From NCBI RefSeq assembly GCF_900104155.1, contig NZ_FMYB01000041.1:1-40698 (forward strand): a stretch of DNA of 40,698 nt, read 5' to 3'. A model generated the notes under the pieces. That model did not search any database and was not told the origin of the DNA. It saw only the letters and a program-made list of their open reading frames with translations. This document shows positions 8,184 to 15,693 of the stretch, in pieces; the first letter of the stretch is position 1; every line of letters begins with the position of its first letter. This DNA comes from Butyrivibrio sp. INlla16. Its GTDB lineage: Bacteria > Bacillota > Clostridia > Lachnospirales > Lachnospiraceae. The translations under genes and the position numbers were made by a program.

Positions 8184-8747
8184 TTACTGTACAAAATCTC
8201 CAATCTTTCCAAGCGTTTTACCAATGCTATGATACTTTCCAGAATAGATGACTGGATCAAGTACCGTAAGATCAATGTCAAATATATCTTCACATTCAAG
8301 TCTTTCATCCATCTGTATATTGCGGATATGACAAAAGAAAGTAGTTGAATCTCCAGTCTCGACAGTTCTTGCAACCTCACATTCATACACCCATCGGCTT
8401 TCATTCAATACAGGAACATCCAACACCTCTCCCCTCACAACCTCATAGGAAATATCATTTTTAGCGCCATCTTTGGCATGTTTAGAACCAAAATAATCCA
8501 TAAGCGACAGCATATCTATGCTGACAAGGTTTGCACTAAAAACTCCGGTTCTTAGAACGTTTTTCTTAGTCATCTTAGTTCCTGCCATACTTATAACAAA
8601 TAAATATTGGTCGCCATCTTCATGAGTTGCACTTGCCCAGGTGATAGGAGCAAAGTTTTCAGAACCATCCTCGTTATTCGTGCCAATAATAAAAGAAGGC
8701 TGAACACACATAGAATATTTAGGATCAACAGATCGTCTTTTTGCCAT
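8184..8747 (-). CDS. Flavin reductase-like FMN-binding protein
   Basis: A 187-residue protein of the flavin-reductase/flavoredoxin split-barrel fold. The N-terminal PSFIIGTNNEDGSENFAPIT, followed by ISMAGTKMTKKNVLRTGVFSANL, is typical of the FMN site. AAGGAG precedes the ATG. It probably reduces or carries FMN as a soluble cytoplasmic protein; the partner is unknown. A second, unrelated member of the superfamily is at 13890-14549. Confidence 0.8.
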   Translation of the reverse strand: MAKRRSVDPKYSMCVQPSFIIGTNNEDGSENFAPITWASATHEDGDQYLFVISMAGTKMTKKNVLRTGVFSANLVSIDMLSLMDYFGSKHAKDGAKNDISYEVVRGEVLDVPVLNESRWVYECEVARTVETGDSTTFFCHIRNIQMDERLECEDIFDIDLTVLDPVIYSGKYHSIGKTLGKIGDFVQ

Positions 8748-8769
8748 TTTTTCTCCTTAGATAGTAATT

Positions 8770-8919
8770 TTATACTGGAAAATATCTTACTTGTGCAAGT
8801 TGTACCGCATCATCAATCATTAAGACAAACAGGTTATCTGCTGAAAATGCTATTCCATAAACCTGTTTTACCGGTAACTGTTTGGGAACAGAATCCTTAA
8901 ACCATGTAAAGTCAGCCAT
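8770..8919 (-). pseudogene. N-terminal fragment of a Nudix hydrolase
   Basis: The 49-residue frame MADFTWFKDS...PVKQVYGIAFSADN resembles the start of a group of Nudix proteins (xWYKDSLPKxLPVKQVYGI). The Nudix box itself (GX5EX7REUXEEXGU) is missing, and after about residue 38 the sequence diverges and stops. A GGGG-containing site precedes the ATG at 8919. It sits between a terminator and the flavin reductase gene. Judged a remnant. Confidence 0.5.
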
Positions 8920-8950
8920 AATGCAATCCCCATAGTATTATTTCCATATT

Positions 8951-8985
8951 AAGAAAAAGGCGGCAAGTCTTTTAACTTACCGCCT
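8951..8985 (-). terminator. Rho-independent terminator after GNAT gene
   Basis: The arms 8958-8968 and 8975-8985 pair (AGGCGG with CCGCCT plus AAGT with ACTT). On the minus strand the one irregular position is a G-U wobble, and a run of U follows. It ends the transcript of the acetyltransferase gene at 9031-9489. Confidence 0.8.
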
Positions 8986-9030
8986 ATAATTGTCTGAAGT
9001 CACAATGAGTATTATACTAAATTCTGAAAA

Positions 9031-9489
9031 TTATTTCAAAGACATCACATATATCTGACAGGGATTTGCCTCATCCCAAAGAAGCGGGAATACTTCCAGC
9101 TCCCTGAACCCACAGCTTATATAAAAGAGATTAGTCCTGTCATAGTCCTCATACATTCCCATCTTCACAGTCTTAACCTGCATGAATTCATACCCTTGAG
9201 ATCTGGCAGTTTCTTTAGCCCTTTCTACGAGCTGCCTGCCAAAACCGCTCCTGTGATGATCCTGTAAAACACCCATAACAGCCAGTTCGACAGTGGCCTT
9301 TCCTGTTTCTTTTAGGCAAAGAAATCCTACATATTCATCATCTTCCTTTGCTGCAAAGAACGTCCAATTGGCGCTCCCGGAAATATATTCCTCTCTGCTC
9401 TCTTCTACACCAAACCAATCAGTAAGAGCCTCCAGAACTTTCCTTGCGATAGCTTGTTTTTCATTTGGATCTTTTATCTCCACAATCAT
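9031..9489 (-). CDS. GNAT-family N-acetyltransferase
   Basis: A 152-residue single-domain acetyltransferase of normal length. The strand-4 segment VELAVMGVLQDHHR is followed by the acetyl-CoA pyrophosphate loop SGFGRQLVERAKETA, and NLFYISCGFRELEVFPLLWDE is the C-terminal strand. The substrate cannot be predicted. AAAGGA lies upstream of the ATG. It is the last gene before the terminator at 8951-8985. Confidence 0.85.
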   Translation of the reverse strand: MIVEIKDPNEKQAIARKVLEALTDWFGVEESREEYISGSANWTFFAAKEDDEYVGFLCLKETGKATVELAVMGVLQDHHRSGFGRQLVERAKETARSQGYEFMQVKTVKMGMYEDYDRTNLFYISCGFRELEVFPLLWDEANPCQIYVMSLK

Positions 9490-9511
9490 TATTATCTTAT
9501 CCTTTCCCCCT

Positions 9512-9880
9512 TTATTTTAGCGTTTCATCCGGGTAGTCATAAAAGGCACCCGTGTGAAAGTTTTCATTTCCCAATGGTTTTGCCGTCAGTTTGAAGATCA
9601 CGCATCCATCCGGACATACAACAGTTTTGGAGTATTTTCCATCACCACCAACTTTGGTGAGATCACCGCCGCTTCTAACTGCTTCCATCAAAGGAAACAG
9701 CATCATCATTGTCTTTGAACAGATTCCGTAGCCGTCCGCATTTACCGGACATCCATAGGTACATTTGTAAACATCACCGATTTCTTCACCGTTGCGACAA
9801 TATCTCTCTGTATGATCTCCATGTAAAAAACCTGTTACCTCTACAGTAAATTCATATTCTTCATCATACCACTTTTTCAT
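9512..9880 (-). CDS. TIGR04076-family protein
   Basis: A 122-residue protein matching the TIGR04076 pattern: CTYGCPVNADGYGIC, MMLFPLMEAVRSGGDL and VVCPDGCVIFKLTA. The function of the family is unknown; the conserved cysteines suggest metal or redox chemistry. The frame is open further upstream, but the ATG at 9880 follows GGGAGGC and gives the normal N-terminus. This start lies inside the last codons of the flavodoxin gene (17-base overlap), in an operon headed by a MarR regulator. Confidence 0.75.
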   Translation of the reverse strand: MKKWYDEEYEFTVEVTGFLHGDHTERYCRNGEEIGDVYKCTYGCPVNADGYGICSKTMMMLFPLMEAVRSGGDLTKVGGDGKYSKTVVCPDGCVIFKLTAKPLGNENFHTGAFYDYPDETLK

Positions 9881-10238
9881 AGTTAAAGCCTCCCTGACAA
9901 TAGAATACTCTAATATACTTCTTCTGCTCATCTGTAAGAGCATTCTGAAGAAAAATCTCTACATCCGGATTATCATTAGGGCTGCCACCCACGCAGAACA
10001 TAGCCAGGCGCTTGTTCTTCCAGTTAACAGCTTTTTCAAGAAACCACTTACATTTTACAATATTTCCTGCCATTGCCCAACCGCCGTAGCAGATTGCATC
10101 ATAGTCCTTGAAATAATCTGCACTCTTCTTCTGCGCATTTTTAAGGTCAAGCAGATCTCCACTCATTCTCTCTGCAAGCCACTCTGCGTATCTTTTGGTA
10201 AAACCTGTCTGTGATGTGTAAATGATCAGTGTTTTCAT
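9864..10238 (-). CDS. Flavodoxin-domain protein, apparently C-terminally shortened
   Basis: The N-terminal YTSQTGFTKRYAEWLAERM is the FMN-phosphate loop of flavodoxins, and CYGGWAMAGNI and FCVGGSP are the 60s and 90s loops. The 124-residue protein ends at QGGFNYEKVV, where relatives usually run on for about 50 more residues; the ribosome binding site and start of the next gene fall on this same sequence. The start ATG overlaps the MarR stop (ATGA). It may still bind FMN, but a deletion that fused the two genes is likely. Probable role: low-potential electron transfer. Confidence 0.75.
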   Translation of the reverse strand: MKTLIIYTSQTGFTKRYAEWLAERMSGDLLDLKNAQKKSADYFKDYDAICYGGWAMAGNIVKCKWFLEKAVNWKNKRLAMFCVGGSPNDNPDVEIFLQNALTDEQKKYIRVFYCQGGFNYEKVV

Positions 10239-10714
10239 AATTCGCTCAAGTTCCTTTCCATTTTCATGATAGTTTGTATGGTAGTTTGCAGGCTCTTTTC
10301 ATCGATCCCAGCAAAAATGCGTCCAATGATGTACTGGCTCTGCTGACCGTTATTGTCATTCTGTTCCAAAAAGGCCCTGCATTTATCTGTGACAAATATC
10401 CGCTGCTTTCGCTTGTCTTTTTCATCGGGAACAGCTGTGACAAAGCCTTTTTTCTCAAGCTTCAGCAGAATCTGCTTCACATTCTGATGAGAGCTGCCCA
10501 TTACATCAGAAAGCTCATTCAGTGTCGGAGGTTCCTTGCAAAGGTTGATACAAATTATGGCAAAGAACTGTTTCCAGGTAATCTCCTTGAAATATGCATC
10601 AGCTGCAGCCTGATATCTGTTATCAAACGCGCTGAGTAATCCAAGTAAAAATGGCTGTGGAGGCATATCTCCAAAATTTACTTTTTCGATATTCATCACT
10701 TCATCGTAATTCAT
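10235..10714 (-). CDS. MarR-family transcriptional regulator
   Basis: A 159-residue winged-helix regulator: ITWKQFFAIICI (dimer/helix 2), LNELSDVMGSSHQNVKQILLKLEKKGFV (helix-turn-helix, about 64-91) and PDEKDKRKQRIFVT (wing). AGGAG precedes the ATG. It is first in an operon with the flavodoxin (ATGA overlap) and the TIGR04076 gene. Its promoter region carries two identical palindromes, so it most likely represses itself and the flavodoxin operon and is released by a redox or phenolic signal, as is common in this family. Confidence 0.88.
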   Translation of the reverse strand: MNYDEVMNIEKVNFGDMPPQPFLLGLLSAFDNRYQAAADAYFKEITWKQFFAIICINLCKEPPTLNELSDVMGSSHQNVKQILLKLEKKGFVTAVPDEKDKRKQRIFVTDKCRAFLEQNDNNGQQSQYIIGRIFAGIDEKSLQTTIQTIMKMERNLSEL

Positions 10715-10734
10715 GTGAACTCCTTTTATATTAT

Positions 10735-10785
10735 GTAATATATTACCTATATAAACAATGTAATATATTACTTATTTTTTGTCAA
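10735..10785 (-). promoter_or_regulatory. MarR promoter with two identical operator palindromes
   Basis: The perfect palindrome GTAATATATTAC occurs at 10735-10746 and again at 10760-10771, 25 bp centre to centre. On the minus strand a consensus -35 TTGACA (10785-10780) lies 17 bp from a weak -10 TACATT (10762-10757). One palindrome sits in the spacer against the -10 and the other lies around or just after the start point. This is classic repressor geometry; the match to MarR is inferred from adjacency. Confidence 0.8.
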
Positions 10786-10797
10786 CTCTTTATGCAC

Positions 10798-10827
10798 GAA
10801 AAAAGCTCCGGCATTTTTACCGAAGCT
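10798..10827 (-). terminator. Rho-independent terminator after methyltransferase gene
   Basis: The stem 10804-10811/10820-10827 (with a G-U wobble on the minus strand) is followed on that strand by six U. It separates the methyltransferase gene from the MarR operon promoter. Confidence 0.8.
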
Positions 10828-10857
10828 ATATAGTGAAGCCTTAGGCCATGAACTTCC

Positions 10858-11460
10858 TTATACCCTTTTTGTGATTACCGCTATGGCGCAAGGCATACGC
10901 CCATCCACCACATAATACTCAACTTCTGTATATCCCATGTCTGCAAAAAATTGCTTGTAGGAATCCAGATCAAACTGTCTCTTAAAATCTGCTCCAAGAA
11001 GCGTAATGACCTTTACTGCCGCAGTTCCCGTTCCCTTGGACATATTTATATACGTGGGAATTATGACTTTTCCTCCCGGCTTAACAACACGCTCCAATTC
11101 CCGCAATGCCTTCTCCGGTTCCGGCAACAGATGAATCACATTTCCCGCCACCACTTTATCAAACTGACTATCCTTACACTTTATGTTCGTAATATCTGCT
11201 TTTTTGAATAGCACGTTCGAATATTTTCGGCATTTCTTTGATGCCTGCCTAAGCATTCCTGAAGCACAGTCAGTCGCAACCAGCTTCCTGCACTTCTGCG
11301 CTATATACATGCTGATTGCTCCTGTTCCACATGCACATTCCAGAACTTCATCAGAAGGGTCGATAAATTCAGCAACCTTCTTTCCGGTTCCGGAATAAAC
11401 CTTTCCGTTATATACATTCTCAAACAAATCATATAAAGGTGAAATCTTATCCCAAAACAT
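10858..11460 (-). CDS. Class I SAM-dependent methyltransferase
   Basis: A 200-residue methyltransferase. Motif I is VLECACGTGAIS (about 39-50), the acidic residue after strand 2 is in VATDCAS, motif III is KADITN, and the post-motif region runs LLPEPEKALRELERVVKPGGKVIIP. The architecture is close to small-molecule methyltransferases of the UbiE type. Substrate unknown. A repeated hairpin element lies just upstream (11516-11551). Confidence 0.85.
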   Translation of the reverse strand: MFWDKISPLYDLFENVYNGKVYSGTGKKVAEFIDPSDEVLECACGTGAISMYIAQKCRKLVATDCASGMLRQASKKCRKYSNVLFKKADITNIKCKDSQFDKVVAGNVIHLLPEPEKALRELERVVKPGGKVIIPTYINMSKGTGTAAVKVITLLGADFKRQFDLDSYKQFFADMGYTEVEYYVVDGRMPCAIAVITKRV

Positions 11461-11515
11461 AATACTGCTCCTATTTCTCTTTGATTTTTCGGAATCATCC
11501 TATCATACTTATAAT

Positions 11516-11551
11516 GAAACAGGCCCAAATACACTTATTTGAGCCTGTTTC
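11516..11551 (-). repeat. Repeated 36-bp hairpin element, copy 1
   Basis: The arms GAAACAGGC...GCCTGTTTC enclose CAAATA-CACT-TATTTG (plus-strand view). The only irregular pair is C-A on the plus strand, which becomes U-G on the minus strand. Flanking bases (TAAGTGT before and ATTATAAG after, minus strand) are also partly shared with copies at 13809 and 22180. It lies downstream of the AlkX-like gene and upstream of the methyltransferase, both minus strand, so it could be a terminator or RNA-processing site. Confidence 0.75.
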
Positions 11552-11638
11552 ACACTTATAATCACAATTCTTTGAAGATCATTACATGCGAACGTATTGC
11601 CCCATCCATACGCCAGTCTCCATCTTGATCAGTTCTCC

Positions 11639-12829
11639 TTACTCTCCCAGTATACAATCATTGAACTTCGCAAAATTCTTTAATGTCCGCTCCAACGCAG
11701 CACTAAGCTTTTTCGTCTGACGGATTCCGTCTTCCCACCATAGTCCTTTGACTCTCAAAATTCCCTCTTTGCGATCCGGTATGGCTTCGATACGCCCTAC
11801 AAACTTATCTCCGTAGAGGATAGGCAGTGTGTAATAGCCATATTTCCTTTTCACAGCCGGAGTATATATTTCCCAGGAATACTGAAAATCCCACAAAGCC
11901 TTTATAAGAGCCTTGTCCCACATCAGCGGATCAAGCGGAGCTATGAAAGACATACGAGGCTTAAGATCAGCATCTCCCTGAATCACCTGCTGCATCAGTT
12001 CTTCATCTTCTACTCGGTAATAAAACAGCGGCTTAAAGCCTTCCACAATTATCGGAGCTATTTTCCCCTCAGTTGTCAGCCTATCAAGTATCCCTTTACG
12101 TTTCTCGGCATTTATATTTATGCCAAGAAGGGCTGTACTGTTTTTATCCCACAAAAGACCTGCCGCACCGATTCTACGAAGAACACGCCACGCGATAAAA
12201 TCATCTTCATTTTTACAGGGATTATCTGCATTAAGAATTGTCTCCGGTATATGTCTTTTGGCCAGATCATAGTACTTTCGACTTCCCTTTTTGTGGTGTA
12301 TAACAAGTTCACCGTCTGTATATAACTGCTCCAGTACAGATCTTGCAGCCTGAGACTTTTTATGCCAATTACCACTCCAATGCATTGAAGAATGCCAGAA
12401 TATCTCTCCTTCAATAGGAAGTGAATCGCTGGACACAGGGCCATGCTCCTTTATGTAGGATATCGCCTGCTCCTTAAGTTCATCCAGCCCTTCAAAAGTA
12501 TCTCCCAGTTCATGGCTCCTATCCCTATAAGAAGAAAAATAAGGCCAGTCTTCCGTCGGCCATATGGATAACTCTTTATCCGCATAGTCCACAAGTTTGC
12601 GGTCTTTATACAAAAGATCCTGCAACATAGATTTCTTAAATCCTTTAACTCTGGACTGCAAAGTCAGCTCTGCATTTTTCCCGCAAACATCTACAGGATC
12701 ATACTGTATGCAGCCTGCCCGGCGCACATACTCGTATGCTCCATCTTTTCCGATAAACCGATATGTTCCTATCAATCCCTGTTTTAAAAGAATAAATTGT
12801 CTTGCCTGTTCATTGGTAATTGTTTTCAT
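11639..12829 (-). CDS. AlkX/YcaQ-like winged-helix DNA glycosylase
   Basis: A 396-residue protein of the HTH_42 (DUF1006) family, whose characterised members (E. coli YcaQ/AlkX, Streptomyces AlkZ) are DNA glycosylases that unhook interstrand crosslinks and remove bulky alkyl lesions. The active-site motif Gln-aromatic-Asp is visible as Q42-Y43-D44 in GCIQYDPVD, the form typical of the AlkX branch. Other family marks are SIWPTEDWPYF, FIAPLDPLMWDK, WEIYTPAVKRKYGYYTLPIL and RIEAIPDR. Length is normal. The ATG overlaps the stop of the DUF2185 fragment by four bases (ATGA), suggesting coupled translation. Confidence 0.82.
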   Translation of the reverse strand: MKTITNEQARQFILLKQGLIGTYRFIGKDGAYEYVRRAGCIQYDPVDVCGKNAELTLQSRVKGFKKSMLQDLLYKDRKLVDYADKELSIWPTEDWPYFSSYRDRSHELGDTFEGLDELKEQAISYIKEHGPVSSDSLPIEGEIFWHSSMHWSGNWHKKSQAARSVLEQLYTDGELVIHHKKGSRKYYDLAKRHIPETILNADNPCKNEDDFIAWRVLRRIGAAGLLWDKNSTALLGININAEKRKGILDRLTTEGKIAPIIVEGFKPLFYYRVEDEELMQQVIQGDADLKPRMSFIAPLDPLMWDKALIKALWDFQYSWEIYTPAVKRKYGYYTLPILYGDKFVGRIEAIPDRKEGILRVKGLWWEDGIRQTKKLSAALERTLKNFAKFNDCILGE

Positions 12830-13077
12830 CTATATTCTTTCCCGGTATTTGAATCAATAAAGACCATTCGTTCCGAATCAAATTCCAGGTCCGTTCCAAC
12901 CGGCAAATCATATATAGCTAAAACTGCAGGCTCTATTTCAACAAGCCTGTCAAAATCTACCACTAGATTGTTTTCGGTCACATTTATATATTCCTGGGTA
13001 TCTGTATCACCAATGGCTCTCCATCCATTATCGACAGGGTTGGCAGACTCTTCTCTAAAGTCATGCAGCTTTTCTGG
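12826..13077 (-). pseudogene. C-terminal remnant of a DUF2185 (Imm33-like) protein
   Basis: The minus-strand frame from 13077 to the TGA at 12826 reads about 83 residues: FREESANPVDNGWRAIGDTD, then EYINVTENN and AIYDLPVGTDLEFDSE. This is the pattern of DUF2185 domains, found in stand-alone and immunity-type proteins. A stop lies directly upstream and there is no start codon, and the first residues overlap the last codons of the YczE gene. The N-terminal part is therefore missing. Its stop overlaps the AlkX start. Confidence 0.6.
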
Positions 13078-13744
13078 CTACGAAAACCTTCACCGACTCT
13101 GCCAGATGCTGATGGTGCACATGCGTCGCATCAAACTTCACAGTTGAAAAAGCCATCTGCATTATCGGGCCGGTTGCAAATGCGCAGATCAGCGTACCAA
13201 TACCTACCGGGCCTCCCAACAGCCAACCCACAAACGTTGCCAAACTCAGTAGCGCAATACTCACTGCTCCGATTGGAATCTTCCCGGCTCTCTTGGCAAG
13301 CGCCACAAGAAGAGTGTCTCTGGGTCCGCATCCAAGAGAAGCACTCATATAGGTATACTGTGTGTATGCCATTATCACCAGACCAATCACCATGACTACA
13401 ACGCCCTTTACTAACGAATCACATTCCGGAACAATGTTAATCCTGTTAAAAAAATCTACAGCTTTCCCCACTACAAAAGCATCAATGAACATTGCAATTC
13501 CGATAGGTTCTCTTAAAACAATGTCCACTCCAAGGATCGCATAAGATATGGCAACCGAAGCTGTTCCGTAAAGAATCCCAAAAGTTTTTGCCACACCAAG
13601 ATTCAATACATCCCAAGGACCTGCGCCGATATTGGCCTGTATTGTCAGATACACACCAAAACCATTGAAGAACAGGCTGATCGCAGCCAATAATATATTT
13701 GTTGCTATCGCACTTACTGTGCGATTTTCTTTAAACTTAATCAT
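13061..13744 (-). CDS. YczE/YitT-like integral membrane protein
   Basis: A 227-residue polytopic protein with about five membrane segments. The signatures NGFGVYLTIQANIGAGPWDV and MSASLGCGPRDTLLVALAKR are those of the YczE family, whose transport role is unknown (Bacillus YczE affects antibiotic production). The N-terminus KENRTVSAIATN is cytoplasmic and basic. The gene ends inside the DUF2185 remnant. A repeated hairpin lies upstream. Confidence 0.82.
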   Translation of the reverse strand: MIKFKENRTVSAIATNILLAAISLFFNGFGVYLTIQANIGAGPWDVLNLGVAKTFGILYGTASVAISYAILGVDIVLREPIGIAMFIDAFVVGKAVDFFNRINIVPECDSLVKGVVVMVIGLVIMAYTQYTYMSASLGCGPRDTLLVALAKRAGKIPIGAVSIALLSLATFVGWLLGGPVGIGTLICAFATGPIMQMAFSTVKFDATHVHHQHLAESVKVFVARKAA

Positions 13745-13808
13745 ATTTTCTCACTTATAAAAATGGGTTTCAAACTCACATCTTATTATATTCTAACATT
13801 CCCATAAT

Positions 13809-13844
13809 AAAACAGACCCAAATACACTTATTTGAGCCCGTTCT
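13809..13844 (-). repeat. Repeated 36-bp hairpin element, copy 2
   Basis: Same layout as copy 1, with identical loop and inner stem CAAATA-CACT-TATTTG. Three outer-arm pairs have changed; on the minus strand all become G-U wobbles, so the stem stays closed, while on the plus strand they would be A-C mismatches. It lies between the stop of the flavin reductase gene (13890) and the start of YczE (13744). Confidence 0.75.
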
Positions 13845-13889
13845 ACGCTTAATCTATATATTCCGATATAACTTACCTCAGTCTTTCTC

Positions 13890-14549
13890 TTAATACTCCA
13901 TTACATCAATTTTCTTCTGCAGTACTCCGGCATAGTCGTGGGCTGTTTTGCCGACTTTCTCAGGGTTGATGGGATAATGGATGTTATAAAGAAGTCCATT
14001 ATCGCCTGTTTTGTCTGCTAAATGGTCTTCATCAATATGAGCACCGAGAACCTCAAGGCAAAGGATCACGTGGTCGTCGCCGGGAACGACTTCTTTCTCC
14101 CAAGCAAGATTACATTCAAGGTTCATGAAGCATTCTTCGACCATGGGCGCATTAACCCACGAAGCCTTAGTAACCCTAAGCCCAGACGCTGTAATCTCAT
14201 CTGCATCAAACTGATTATTTTTGATGGTATCCATACAGGCAGCATGATGATCGGCGGAAAAGAAGTTGATCACAGCCTGCCCCGTTTCCTGAAGGCTCTT
14301 GTACAGATGGCCATTCTTGTTCACGCTGGCGAGTATGGCATAAAAGCCGTTGCCGTGGTCTGCACTGGTAAAAGTCGCCCAGGATTGCATACAGGCATTG
14401 GGCTTGCCGTTTGATTTATAAGTTGTAACAAGAAACATCGGAGATGGAATGGTCATAACAAATTCTTTCCATGAGAATCCGAAAGACCTTGATATATCCC
14501 CGAAGGTTCCTTTCATCTGTTCAGGCATTTCTTTGTATGAATACTTCAT
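13890..14549 (-). CDS. Flavin reductase family protein (FMN-binding)
   Basis: A 219-residue split-barrel flavoprotein: TIPSPMFLVTTYKSNGKPNA (strand near the flavin), YAILASVNKNGHLYKSLQET, and a C-terminal PINPEKVGKTAHDYAGV. Length and layout match family members annotated as flavin reductases acting with NAD(P)H. It differs strongly from the member at 8184, so it is not a recent duplicate. A well-placed ribosome binding site (GGAGAC) precedes the ATG. Confidence 0.82.
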   Translation of the reverse strand: MKYSYKEMPEQMKGTFGDISRSFGFSWKEFVMTIPSPMFLVTTYKSNGKPNACMQSWATFTSADHGNGFYAILASVNKNGHLYKSLQETGQAVINFFSADHHAACMDTIKNNQFDADEITASGLRVTKASWVNAPMVEECFMNLECNLAWEKEVVPGDDHVILCLEVLGAHIDEDHLADKTGDNGLLYNIHYPINPEKVGKTAHDYAGVLQKKIDVMEY

Positions 14550-14579
14550 AGCTGGTCTCCTTCGATTTAAAACTGGAAT

Positions 14580-15059
14580 TTAAAGTGTGTGATAGTAGGG
14601 GCAGATATTTTCATAATGTCCGTCCTTCATCCTGAATCCGCTAGGTATAGTTCCGAGCTGAACAAAACCAAGTCTCTCATATAAATGTCTCGCATGAACA
14701 TTGCTCTCTACAACAGCGTTGAACTGCAATACACGAAATCCAAGGTCTTTAGCCTTTGCCAGACAATCCATCACCAGTTTTTCTCCAATATGCTGGCCGC
14801 GGCACTTTGAACTTACCGCATAGCTGGCATTACAAATATGTCCGCATCTTCCAACATTGTTTGGATGCAAGATATACAATCCTACTGTTTGTCCGTCATC
14901 CTCCGCCACGCCGGTATAGCTCTGTGATTCAAAGAACTCCTTACCGGATACTTCATTAAGCAGATCTTCCTGTGGAAATGCTATTCCATCTTCAACAACT
15001 TCATTCCAGATATCTATCATCCGTTTAAGGTCTTTTTCTTCGTATTGTCGAATTATCAT
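14580..15059 (-). CDS. GNAT-family N-acetyltransferase
   Basis: A 159-residue acetyltransferase. YAVSSKCRGQHIGEKLVMDC is strand 4 and the acetyl-CoA loop (RGQHIG for R/QxxGxG), and ARHLYERLGFVQLGTIPSGF is the C-terminal part. The end, RMKDGHYENICPYYHTL, resembles phosphinothricin/amino-acid N-acetyltransferases, but the substrate is not certain. GAGGAG sits upstream of the ATG. Confidence 0.85.
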   Translation of the reverse strand: MIIRQYEEKDLKRMIDIWNEVVEDGIAFPQEDLLNEVSGKEFFESQSYTGVAEDDGQTVGLYILHPNNVGRCGHICNASYAVSSKCRGQHIGEKLVMDCLAKAKDLGFRVLQFNAVVESNVHARHLYERLGFVQLGTIPSGFRMKDGHYENICPYYHTL

Positions 15060-15116
15060 TTATAATCTCCTCGTCAGTTATGCTGGAGTATAGTTTCCGA
15101 TATGACTTATCAAATG

Positions 15117-15644
15117 CTAATACATTTCCTCTCGTATTTTTCTCATCCTCGCCCATACATTATCGCCATAGTTGCTGAGCAAAACCGTTATCATTCCATT
15201 ATTGGGATTATATTCGGAGATGGCGCTTACTCCATCACCGGTACCTTTAGCTCCAACAGAGTAGATATTTGTACGGTAATCATCCGTATCAGAGCAATAG
15301 ATATAACTGTTTGCACATCTTGCAGGGAGTTTGTCAAACGAATAATACCCAGTATAGCTCATGCGTTTGTATAATCCATATCCAATGCTCATCACTTCTG
15401 GTTTGGTAGTAAATGTGACCTCTTTAAAGCCTAATTTTCTGCTTCTATGCAGCATCTCATTCATAAGAACTCTTGCATAACCTTTGCCGCGATAATCCGG
15501 CTTAATATACAGTCTTTTTGCCTCACATGTGTCTTTATCAATACGCTTAATTGCTATAGTAGCTATAGGATTCGCATTTTCAAATCCAATCAACAATGCA
15601 CCATCTTTATAATATGTATCAAGATCGGCTAATTCTTTATCCAA
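15117..15644 (-). pseudogene. Chimera: GNAT domain joined to beta-lactamase-type tail
   Basis: Residues 1-103 are a GNAT core (CEAKRLYIKPDYRGKGYARV and GYGLYKRMSYTGYYSFDKLP) lacking the usual first 40 or so residues. From about residue 108 the protein becomes the C-terminal part of a class C beta-lactamase-like serine hydrolase (SYIYCSDTDDYRTNIYSVGA, then NPNNGMITVLLSNYGDNVW). The catalytic Ser and Tyr motifs of that family are absent. The only usable start is TTG at 15644 without a visible ribosome binding site; the frame is open for 11 further codons upstream to a stop. The product could be expressed but looks like two gene pieces joined in frame. Confidence 0.65.
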
Positions 15645-15693
15645 TGATATTTGTTCGGTCTTACACCGTTTGTTTACGAAAGAAGATTATTAA

